A stretch of 64,000 nt of DNA from Jiangella asiatica. Lineage in GTDB: Bacteria; Actinomycetota; Actinomycetes; Jiangellales; Jiangellaceae. Positions 57,803 through 64,000 of the stretch are shown in pieces (the stretch's first letter is position 1; the number at the start of each line of letters is the position of its first letter). The stretch is from positions 1-64,000 of the forward strand of contig NZ_SMKZ01000033.1 of NCBI RefSeq assembly GCF_004349065.1, written 5' to 3'. The notes below the pieces were generated by a model. It was given only the letters and a program-made list of their open reading frames with translations. It did no database searches and was not told the DNA's origin. The position numbers were made by a program, and so were the translations under genes.

Positions 57803-58342
57803 TCACAACCCCCAGGAATACAGGAACGGGATGATCGAGCCGGGCAGGGTGATGCCGAGCCCGTACTCGAACGCGAGGTACACGCCGAAGCTGAGCACCA
57901 CCGCGACGACGACCTTGACGACGGCGTGGTCGCGCCCGCCGATGGTGAACGACAGGAGTAGGAAGAACAGCAGCACCGACAGGTTGTAGCCCAGCGGCTC
58001 GAACGTCGCCGCGAGCAGAGCCATCGCGCCCAGCAGGGCCAGCACCCGCGGCGGCCCGTGCGGGTCGAGCCGCGGCGGCGCAGCGTCGGCGGGCCGGCGC
58101 AGCTCCGCGATCAGCCAGCCGAGGCTGAGCACGGCCAGCAGGGCACCGACCCACACCGGGAACAGGCCCGGGCCGGGCTCGTTCTCCGTGCTGTACCCGA
58201 CGTCCTGGCCCTCGCGGACCAGGTAGAGGCCGAGCAGGATCATCAGGACGGCCATCACCCGGCGGGCGTGACGGACGGGCCGGCCGACGGCGACCGGCGC
58301 GTCCTCATCGGCGGCAAGTGTCGTGGTCTCCTGCTCAGTCAT
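57803..58342 (-). CDS. tctB: Tripartite tricarboxylate transporter, small membrane subunit TctB
   Basis: The 179-residue protein has four helices with a first segment ARRVMAVLMILLGLYLVREGQD, then ENEPGPGLFPVWVGALLAVLSLGWLIAELRR. The GPGLFP motif and helix pattern are typical of TctB. It works with a large TctA channel and a TctC binding protein to import carboxylates. A TctC is encoded at the other end of the same leftward operon; TctA is not in the window. It overlaps the upstream DhaL-like gene by eight bases and ends the operon. Confidence 0.85.
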   Translation of the reverse strand: MTEQETTTLAADEDAPVAVGRPVRHARRVMAVLMILLGLYLVREGQDVGYSTENEPGPGLFPVWVGALLAVLSLGWLIAELRRPADAAPPRLDPHGPPRVLALLGAMALLAATFEPLGYNLSVLLFFLLLSFTIGGRDHAVVKVVVAVVLSFGVYLAFEYGLGITLPGSIIPFLYSWGL

Positions 58343-58997
58343 CGTGACTCCCTGGTGCACCGGCGGCGTCGGCCAGCGCTCTCATGATGACGGCCCAGGC
58401 GGCGGCGCCGGCGTCGACGTGCCCGCGGGCCCGGTCCGGTATCCACCCGGCCCGTCCGACCTGCGGCTCCATCGCCGCGGTCGCCCGGGCGCCCTCGTCC
58501 GCCGCCCGCGCCGCCGCGGCCAGCACACCGGTCAGGTCGTGTCCGGAGTCGGCTGCGGAGCGGGCGGCCGCGGCCGACGGCAGCAACGCGTCGAGGACGG
58601 TGCGCTGCCCCGCGCCGACCCCGCCCCGCTGTTCGACCGCCGCGGAGCCGGTTTCGAGCAGCGCCGCCACGCCGGCGCCGTCGAGCACGGCCGACGACGT
58701 CACCGCACCGGCCGCGCGCAGGAACACCGTCCCGAGCAACGTACCCATGGTCGATGGCGCCTTGGTCGCCAGCGCCCGTCCGACCGCGGTCAGCACCGCG
58801 GCCGGGTCCGGCGAGGTCAGGTCGTCGGCCGCGGCCGACGCCGCCGCGAACCCCGTCGTCAGCGACGTGCCGAGGTCGCCGTCGCCGGCCTGCGCGTCCA
58901 GCCGGCCCAGCTCGCCGGCCGCGTCGGTCACCCGCGAGGCGGCGATGGCGACGGCCGTCGCCAGATCGGTGCCGGACCACCCCGCCGTGGCGGTCAC
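58335..58997 (-). CDS. DhaL-like kinase domain protein
   Basis: The 220-residue protein is a single DhaL (DAK2) domain: LDAQAGDGDLGTSLTTGF (33-50) holds the Asp cluster for nucleotide and magnesium, and KAPSTMGTLLGTVFLRAAGA, GAGQRTVLDALLPSA and DAGAAAWAVIMRAL follow the family. It transfers phosphate to the sugar bound by DhaK. GTG 58997 lies in the DhaK stop. No DhaM-like PTS subunit is nearby, so ATP is probably the phosphate donor. Confidence 0.88.
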   Translation of the reverse strand: MTATAGWSGTDLATAVAIAASRVTDAAGELGRLDAQAGDGDLGTSLTTGFAAASAAADDLTSPDPAAVLTAVGRALATKAPSTMGTLLGTVFLRAAGAVTSSAVLDGAGVAALLETGSAAVEQRGGVGAGQRTVLDALLPSAAAARSAADSGHDLTGVLAAAARAADEGARATAAMEPQVGRAGWIPDRARGHVDAGAAAWAVIMRALADAAGAPGSHDD

Positions 58998-59995
58998 GGA
59001 ACCAGCACCAGCGGCGACGACGCCGGCGCGGTGACCAGGCCCGCCAGCTCGTCGTCGAGGAACAGCAGCGAGATGGAGGCGCCGGCCATCTCGAGCGACG
59101 TGGCGTACTCGCCGACCGAGCGGTGCGCGACGTCCAGCCCGGCGGCCGCCAGTCGCTCGTGGACCCGCCGGTAGACGATGTACAGCTCCTCCAGGCAGGT
59201 CGCGCCCAGCCCGTTGACCAGCACCGCGACCTGGTCGCCGGCGTCCGCCGGCGCGTCGGCCAGGAGCCGGTCCACCAGGTCGTCGACGACGGCGTCGGCG
59301 TCGCGCAGCTCCTCCCGGCCGACCCCGGGCTCGCCGTGGATGCCCATGCCGACCTCGATCGTGCCGGCCGGGATGTCGAAGTTCGCGTGCCCGACCGCCG
59401 GCAGCACGCACGGCGCCAGCGCGACCCCCATGCTGCGTGTCCGCGCGATGGCGGAGCGGGCCGCCGCTGCCACCCTCGGCAGGTCCGCGCCGGTCGCCGC
59501 GGCCGCGCCGGCCACCCGGTAGGCGAAGTAGATGCCCGCGATGCCGCGGCGGCTCTGGGCTCGGTCGGCGGGCGCGGACGCGACGTCGTCGGCGGCGACC
59601 GCCGTCTCGACCTCGATGCCCTCGGCGCGAGCCAGGTCGGCCGCGAGCTCGAAGTTCATCCGGTCGCCGCTGTAGTTGCCGTACACGTACAGGACTCCGC
59701 GGCCGCCGTGGATCGCTCTGGTGACGGCGAGCATCTGGTCGGTGCTCGGTGATGCGAACACCTGCCCGACGGCGCATCCGTCGGCCAGACCAGGACCGAC
59801 GTAGCCGAGGAACAGCGGCAGGTGCCCGGAGCCCCCGCCGGTCGCGATCGTGACGCGGCCGGCGAAGTCGGCGTCGGCCCGAACGATGGCACCGGCCTCG
59901 TCGCCCGGCCGGCGCAGGCGGCCCGGGTGCGCCAGCTCGATGCCGGTCAGCATCTGGTCCACGAAGTCCGCCGGGTCGTTGATGAGCTTCCTCAT
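58994..59995 (-). CDS. DhaK-like dihydroxyacetone kinase subunit
   Basis: The 333-residue protein has RVTIATGGGSGHLPLFLGYVG (47-67), YVYGNYSGDRMNFELA (104-119), and the substrate-binding His in GMGIHGEPGVG (His 220), which forms a hemiaminal with a keto-sugar. These are all DhaK features. With the adjacent DhaL-like protein it would phosphorylate dihydroxyacetone or a longer ketose such as erythrulose. Its location between CoA-transferase and TctB genes is unusual and suggests the operon makes or uses a keto-triose or tetrose. Confidence 0.9.
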   Translation of the reverse strand: MRKLINDPADFVDQMLTGIELAHPGRLRRPGDEAGAIVRADADFAGRVTIATGGGSGHLPLFLGYVGPGLADGCAVGQVFASPSTDQMLAVTRAIHGGRGVLYVYGNYSGDRMNFELAADLARAEGIEVETAVAADDVASAPADRAQSRRGIAGIYFAYRVAGAAAATGADLPRVAAAARSAIARTRSMGVALAPCVLPAVGHANFDIPAGTIEVGMGIHGEPGVGREELRDADAVVDDLVDRLLADAPADAGDQVAVLVNGLGATCLEELYIVYRRVHERLAAAGLDVAHRSVGEYATSLEMAGASISLLFLDDELAGLVTAPASSPLVLVP

Positions 59996-60022
59996 GCGTG
60001 CGCTCCTGGAGGGTTGTGGGCG

Positions 60023-61222
60023 TCAGGCCACGGAACCGGCCGCGCGCATCCGCTCGATGTCGGCCGTGGAGAAGCCGGCGGCGCTCAGCACGTCGTCGGT
60101 GTGCTCACCGAGCCGTGGCGGGGGAATGCGAGCGGACACCGGCGTCGTCGAGAAGGCCAGCGGCGTCTGCACCAGCCGGACGACCCGGTCGCCCTCCACC
60201 GTCATGTCCACGGTGGCGTCCAGCGCGTCGAGCAGCGGGTCCGTGGCGATCCGGTCGATCGTGTTCACCGGACAGCACGGCACGCCGCCCTCCTCCAGCG
60301 CCGTCAGGCACTCCTCGGTCGTCATCGTCGAGGTCGCCTCGACCAGCAGCGACACCAGCTCGTCGCGGTGTGCGTAGCGGTCGCGCAGGGTCAGGAACCG
60401 GGGGTCGTCGGCCAGCTCGCCGACCCCGAGCGCGGTGGCGCAGCGTCGCCACATCGCCTCGTTGGCCGACGTGATGCAGACCCAGCCGTCCTTCGTCGGG
60501 AACGCCTCGTTCGGCAGCCCCAGGGCGTTGGCGGTGCCCATCTTCTCCGGGACCCGGCCATGCATCCAGTAGTCGGTCAGGAAGTGGTTGAGCATGGTCA
60601 GCTGGCCCTCGAGCATCGACGTGCTCACCTCCTGGCCGACACCGTGCTCGGCGCGGTGGTGCAGTGCCGCCTGGATGCCGATGACGGCGTACATGCCGGC
60701 GGTGAGGTCGCAGACCGAGGTAGGCACGCGCGCCGGCGGACCGCCGGGCTGTCCGGTGATGCTCAGCAGCCCGCTGTAGGCCTGGATGGACAGGTCGTTC
60801 GCGGCCCGCGTTCGCATCGGCCCGCGGGCACCGAACCCGGAGATCGAGCAGTACACGAGGCGGGGGTTGAGCGGAGCGAGCGTCGCGTAGTCCAGCCCGA
60901 GCCGCTCCATGACCCCAGGCCGGTAGTTGTGGACGAGCACGTCGGCGCTCTCCACCAACCGGCGCACGACAGCGACGCCGTCGCTGGTCTTCAGGTCGAT
61001 CGCGATGCTCTTCTTGTTGCGGTTGTGCGACAGGAACGGCGCACCGGGCCGGGGCATGGAGTCGCTGAGGCCGTAGTCGCGCGACTCGTCGCCGCCGGCG
61101 ACCCGCTCGATCTTCACCACGTCGGCGCCGAGGTCGCCGAGCATCTGGGTGGCGAACGGGCCGGCGAACACCCGGGTGAAGTCGAGCACTGTGACGCCGT
61201 GCAGCGGTCCTGGCACTGTCAC
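60023..61222 (-). CDS. Type III CoA-transferase (CaiB/BaiF family)
   Basis: The 399-residue protein begins LHGVTVLDFTRVFAGPFATQMLGDLGADVVKIER, the family hallmark, with NRNKKSIAIDLK, VHNYRPGVMERLGLDY, GFGARGPMRTRAANDLSIQA and the catalytic Asp in SVCDLTAGMYAVIG. It moves CoA between carboxylic acids. GTG 61222 overlaps the MaoC stop. It lies between a hot-dog dehydratase pair and DhaK. With the CoA-transferase A/B pair upstream it gives the operon two separate CoA-transfer systems. Confidence 0.94.
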   Translation of the reverse strand: MTVPGPLHGVTVLDFTRVFAGPFATQMLGDLGADVVKIERVAGGDESRDYGLSDSMPRPGAPFLSHNRNKKSIAIDLKTSDGVAVVRRLVESADVLVHNYRPGVMERLGLDYATLAPLNPRLVYCSISGFGARGPMRTRAANDLSIQAYSGLLSITGQPGGPPARVPTSVCDLTAGMYAVIGIQAALHHRAEHGVGQEVSTSMLEGQLTMLNHFLTDYWMHGRVPEKMGTANALGLPNEAFPTKDGWVCITSANEAMWRRCATALGVGELADDPRFLTLRDRYAHRDELVSLLVEATSTMTTEECLTALEEGGVPCCPVNTIDRIATDPLLDALDATVDMTVEGDRVVRLVQTPLAFSTTPVSARIPPPRLGEHTDDVLSAAGFSTADIERMRAAGSVA

Positions 61223-61683
61223 GCGTCACCATCCGTGGAGACGGTGACGGCGGCGTCGCCGACGGTGAGCTTGGCGCCGTCGGCGTCCTCGCACCACACG
61301 TCGAGCCGGTAGGTGACGCCGTCGGGCCCGTCCTCGCGTGCGGTGACGACGGCGCGCGGCGTCAGCCGGGTGCCCACCAGAACGGGCCTGATGTACTTGG
61401 TGCGCAGCTCGCCGCTGGTCAGGTAGTGGGCGCCGAAGTTCTGCGCGAGCATCGCCGACATCCAGTTCGTGGAGTGCATGCCGTCGGCGATCGCCTCGGG
61501 CAGGCCCTGCGAGCGGGCGTACTCGTGATCGGTGTGGATGTTGTGCTGCACGTCCTGCCGCTCACCGCTGGCGGCCGACAGCATGCCGATGCTGTACCAC
61601 TCCACCCGCTCCATGGTCAGCGGGCGGGTCGGGCCGGACAGCTCGGCACCGACGGCCAGGTCGGGCCGGATCTGGTCAGGCAT
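61219..61683 (-). CDS. MaoC-like hot-dog dehydratase
   Basis: The 154-residue protein has YSIGMLSAASGERQDVQHNI-HTDHEYARSQGLPEAIADGMHSTNW, close to MaoC (R)-enoyl-CoA hydratases, and RPVLVGTRLTPRAVV. The usual DxNPxHxD is DVQHNIHTDHEYA here, so the Asp-His pair is kept. It overlaps the partner dehydratase by eight bases. Two-gene hot-dog pairs commonly form a heteromeric enoyl-CoA or mesaconyl-CoA-type hydratase. Confidence 0.85.
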   Translation of the reverse strand: MPDQIRPDLAVGAELSGPTRPLTMERVEWYSIGMLSAASGERQDVQHNIHTDHEYARSQGLPEAIADGMHSTNWMSAMLAQNFGAHYLTSGELRTKYIRPVLVGTRLTPRAVVTAREDGPDGVTYRLDVWCEDADGAKLTVGDAAVTVSTDGDA

Positions 61684-62146
61684 TCGCGCTCTCCTCGGTC
61701 TTCTTGAAGCGCAGCAGGGTGCGGTCCTCGTAGGTGGTCACCAGCCGACCGTCGGCCGTCTCGACCCGCAGCTCGTAATGCAGGTACTCCCGGCCGCGCT
61801 TGAGGTACTTGTCCACGATCCGGCCGCTGACCACCAGTTCCTCACCGACGAAGGCGGGACTGTGGTGCCGCGCGTGGTACTCGTAGTGGATCCGCGCGTC
61901 GTCGGTGCGGACGCCGGCGATCCGCCGTTCTTCGTCGCAGTTGGCCTCGAGCAGCCGCATCTTGTCCGCGTGGATCATCGTCGGCGGACGCACCTGGCGG
62001 CCGAACAGGCTGGCGTCGGAGTAGTAGCACTCCGTCGGGTCCTCCATCGCGTGGGCGTACTCGGTGCACATGAAGGACGTCAGCGTGTAGCGGATGGGCG
62101 TGAAGACGTCACCGGGCTCCAGGTCGCCGATCGTCTTTCCGAGCAT
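61676..62146 (-). CDS. FAS1-like/MaoC N-terminal hot-dog dehydratase subunit
   Basis: The 156-residue protein MLGKTIGDLEPGDVFTPIRY has TEYAHAMEDPTECYYSDASLFG, RQVRPPTMIHADKMRL, HHSPAFVGEELVVSG and VTTYEDRTLLRFKK. These are typical of the non-catalytic FAS1-like subunit that pairs with a MaoC protein. It is encoded directly before that partner. Together they probably hydrate or dehydrate an acyl-CoA; mesaconyl-CoA-type acids are one possibility. Confidence 0.85.
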   Translation of the reverse strand: MLGKTIGDLEPGDVFTPIRYTLTSFMCTEYAHAMEDPTECYYSDASLFGRQVRPPTMIHADKMRLLEANCDEERRIAGVRTDDARIHYEYHARHHSPAFVGEELVVSGRIVDKYLKRGREYLHYELRVETADGRLVTTYEDRTLLRFKKTEESANA

Positions 62147-62176
62147 CGTCGCTCCTCTCCAGAGTGCTGTCGCGGG

Positions 62177-62830
62177 TCACGGGGTCGCCGATGGCGCCAG
62201 GAGCGGCGCATCGGTGGCGTTCTGCAGGTCGTCGAAGGTGATGTCCGGCGCGAGCTGGCGGACGGCGAGGCCGTCCGCCGTCACCTCGATGACCGCCAGT
62301 TCGGTGACGACGAGCCCGACACAGCGCCGCGCGGTCAGCGGGTAGCTGCACCGCTGGACGATCTTGGGTGCGCCGTCGCGGGCACGGTGCCGCATCATGA
62401 CGATGACCTGCTTGGCGCCGAGTGCCAGGTCCATCGCGCCGCCCACCCCGGACAGTCGTGCCGCCGGCGTGGTCCAGTTGGCCAGGTCGCCGTCGGCGGA
62501 CACCTGGTACGCGCCGAGGACGGTGGCGTCCAGCCGGCCGCCGCGCGCGATCGCGAAGGACAGGTCGTGCCCGACGACGGCCGCGCCGGGGATGAGCGCC
62601 ACCTGGCGACTGCCGGCGTCGATGACGTCCGGGTCGGGGTCGTCGCCGCCGACCATGCCGCGGTACCCGATGAGGCCGTTCTCGCAGTGAAAGACGACGT
62701 GCTGGTCCGGGTCGATCTGGTCGGCGACCGCCGCCGGGAGCCCGATGCCGAGGTTGACGTATCCGCCCCGAGGCAGCCGGCGGGCCACCTGCCGAGCCTG
62801 CTGCGGCACGTCCCAGCCCGGCCGGCTCAC
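62177..62830 (-). CDS. CoA-transferase subunit B
   Basis: The 217-residue protein has GGYVNLGIGLPAAVADQI and the catalytic Glu in HCENGLIGYRG (Glu 50), then GGAMDLALGAKQVIVMM. These are class I CoA-transferase beta features (SCOT, PcaJ-like). GTG 62830 overlaps the subunit A stop. Class I transferases activate 3-keto acids or short dicarboxylates using succinyl- or acetyl-CoA. It is likely the first activating enzyme of the TctC-TctB operon. Confidence 0.93.
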   Translation of the reverse strand: MSRPGWDVPQQARQVARRLPRGGYVNLGIGLPAAVADQIDPDQHVVFHCENGLIGYRGMVGGDDPDPDVIDAGSRQVALIPGAAVVGHDLSFAIARGGRLDATVLGAYQVSADGDLANWTTPAARLSGVGGAMDLALGAKQVIVMMRHRARDGAPKIVQRCSYPLTARRCVGLVVTELAVIEVTADGLAVRQLAPDITFDDLQNATDAPLLAPSATP

Positions 62831-63531
62831 GGCACACCGCCGGACACCAGGATGCGGTCGACGAAGATGCCCGGCAGGTGGACGTCGTCGGGATGGATCC
62901 GGCCGGCCGGTACCAGCTCGTCGACCTGGACCACGGTGGTGCGCGCCGCCATCGCCATCACCGGGTTCAGCCCGCGGGCGGCATAGCGGAAGCGCAGGTT
63001 GCCCAGCTCGTCGGACCGCTCGGCCCGGATCAGTGCGAAGTCGCCGCGCAGCGGCGGTTCGAGCACGTGCTCCAGGCCGTCGATCACCCGGGTCTCGCGA
63101 CGTTCGGTGAGCAGAGTTCCGGCGCCGGTCGGCGTGAAGAACCCGCCCAGCCCGGCGCCGGCCGCCCGCAGCCGCTCGGCGAGCGTGCCCTGGGGGATCA
63201 GCTCCAGCTCGACCTCGCCGCTCTCGAACCGGGCGAGGAAGTCCGTGGCGGCCGGATGCACCGGGTAGGTCGCGATGACCCGGCCCACCTGACCGTTGCG
63301 GAACAACAGACCCACGTCTGCGGGGCGGCCCATGCCGCAGTTGTTGGTGGCGACGACGAGTCCGGAGGCGCCGAGGCGAGCGACGGCGTCGATGAGGACG
63401 TCGGGCACACCGACCCCGCCCCACCCGCCGACCAGCACCACGGAGCCGTCGCGGATCCCGGCGACAGCGTCGGACGGGTCCTGCACGAGCTTGTTCAGCG
63501 CCACCCTTGCACTCTCTGTTCGCTGTGTCAT
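62827..63531 (-). CDS. CoA-transferase subunit A
   Basis: The 234-residue protein starts MTQRTESARVALNKLVQDPS and has GSVVLVGGWGGVGVPDVLID, TNNCGMGRPADVGLLFRNGQVGRVIATYPVHP, GTLAERLRAAGAGLGGFFTPTGAGT and ALIRAERSDELGNLRF. This is the alpha subunit of class I CoA-transferases. It overlaps TctC by four bases and subunit B by four bases. A GTTCGC half-site (63518-63523) covers its first codons but has no partner, so I do not call it an operator. Confidence 0.93.
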   Translation of the reverse strand: MTQRTESARVALNKLVQDPSDAVAGIRDGSVVLVGGWGGVGVPDVLIDAVARLGASGLVVATNNCGMGRPADVGLLFRNGQVGRVIATYPVHPAATDFLARFESGEVELELIPQGTLAERLRAAGAGLGGFFTPTGAGTLLTERRETRVIDGLEHVLEPPLRGDFALIRAERSDELGNLRFRYAARGLNPVMAMAARTTVVQVDELVPAGRIHPDDVHLPGIFVDRILVSGGVP

Positions 63532-64000
63532 TCGCCGATGCCCGCGCCCATCGCCTCGATGATCGGCGTGTAGCTGTCGTAGGCCTGCTGGGCGTACTCC
63601 TGGGCGTCCGCGCCGCTGCGGAATCCCACCAGCTCGAAGGTGCCGCGCATCCGCTCGGCGACCTCCTCGTCCTCGAGCGCGTCGCGGATCGCGTCCTCGA
63701 GCACCTGCCGGATCTCATCAGGCAGGTCGGGCGGTGCCAGGACCGCCGACGGGTTGATGATCGTGTAGCCGTACAGCTCCTGCGAGGTGGGGACGCCCAG
63801 CTCCGCCAGCTCCGGCCAGGACGGGCTCTCGATGAGCAGCGGCCGCAGCTCGCCGCTCTCCACGTACGGCAGCGCCGCGGTGGCGGAGTTCTGGTTCATG
63901 TCGGCGTCACCGGCCAGGATCCGCACTACCGCCTCGGCTCCGCCGTCGGTGGCCAGCGGCCGGTAGTTGAGGCCGCCGACCGCCTCGGACAGCGACGCCG
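63528..64000 (-). CDS. TctC-like tripartite transporter binding protein (partial)
   Basis: Only the C-terminal 157 residues are inside the window; the gene continues past 64000. The visible part has GGLNYRPLATDGGAEAVVRI, LAGDADMNQNSATAALPYVE and SGELRPLLIESPSWPELAEL. This is the conserved C-terminal half of TctC/Bug-type periplasmic binding proteins, where the GG-EA-LAGD segment lies at the ligand cleft. It would capture a carboxylate for TctA and TctB. The gene lies upstream of the CoA-transferase genes, so the imported acid is probably the CoA-transferase substrate. Confidence 0.9.
   Translation of the reverse strand, partial: ASLSEAVGGLNYRPLATDGGAEAVVRILAGDADMNQNSATAALPYVESGELRPLLIESPSWPELAELGVPTSQELYGYTIINPSAVLAPPDLPDEIRQVLEDAIRDALEDEEVAERMRGTFELVGFRSGADAQEYAQQAYDSYTPIIEAMGAGIGE

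Noticed and set aside
63518-63523. GTTCGC half-site at the start of CoA-transferase subunit A as a fourth IclR operator
   Set aside because: No matching GCGAAC at 3 bases and no second half-site at 13 bases; a 6-mer is expected by chance.
1-64000. CRISPR arrays, riboswitches, rRNA genes, replication origins
   Set aside because: I looked for regularly spaced repeats, conserved riboswitch cores and rRNA segments and saw none.

Overview
The window is GC-rich DNA (roughly 68-70% G+C by eye) with many GTG starts, Tat signal peptides, SARP/LuxR-, LacI-, GntR- and IclR-type regulators and tightly overlapping start/stop codons. This is typical of a free-living, saprophytic actinomycete. No rRNA gene or intact tRNA gene lies in the window and I cannot name the genus. 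The DNA is accessory in character: five or more decayed transposase or IS pieces, a truncated tRNA-Pro 3' half that looks like an integration scar, and several gene fragments separate otherwise intact catabolic operons.

Layout. (1) 1-596: probable end of an IS21-like element, a strong terminator, no confident gene. (2) 597-10097: a membrane protein divergent from a membrane-linked LuxR regulator; then a leftward operon (DUF6220-like membrane protein, multicopper oxidase, a frame-broken membrane gene, two small membrane proteins, hemerythrin-domain protein) divergent from a large LuxR-family (LAL) ATPase regulator. A conserved inverted-repeat element occurs upstream of two of the operon's genes. 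(3) 10427-35153: a large cluster that I read as a utilisation locus for a sulfated, uronic-acid-containing polysaccharide. It has a LacI regulator, a DUF1961 protein, an SDR, three Gfo/Idh/MocA oxidoreductases, three formylglycine-type sulfatases without signal peptides, three secreted alginate-lyase-family proteins (two a tandem duplication, one with C-terminal calcium-type repeats), a cytoplasmic heparinase II/III-like lyase, and a complete peptide-type (Dpp/Opp) ABC importer. LacI-type operator-like sites lie upstream of four of its transcription units. (4) 35154-36541: a scar region with a tRNA-Pro 3' half, a truncated AidB-like gene and a 48-bp copy of part of a permease gene. (5) 36523-46102: a FadR-type GntR regulator, a CUT1 sugar importer without its own ATPase, and divergent operons for sugar-acid metabolism (enolase-superfamily dehydratase; 2-hydroxyacid dehydrogenase, two SDRs, ThuA-like protein, TIM-barrel isomerase), with two FadR-like operators between them. 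(6) 46118-46690: broken IS256-family transposase. (7) 46852-64000: an acyl-CoA cluster under an IclR regulator: two crotonases, fused NDP-forming acyl-CoA synthetase, SDR, Fe3+-type ABC importer, thiolase; then a long leftward operon with TctC, CoA-transferase A/B, two hot-dog dehydratases, type III CoA-transferase, DhaK, DhaL and TctB. A composite IclR-like operator recurs at three promoters.

How the genes fit together (inference). In the polysaccharide cluster, secreted lyases would cut the polymer outside the cell, the Dpp-type importer would bring in sulfated oligosaccharides, and the cytoplasmic sulfatases and heparinase-fold lyase would finish desulfation and depolymerisation. The dehydrogenases would then convert the resulting sugars or uronates. 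The GntR and IclR clusters would take sugar acids and short organic acids further. The actual polymer, the sulfate positions and the acids are not determinable from sequence alone.
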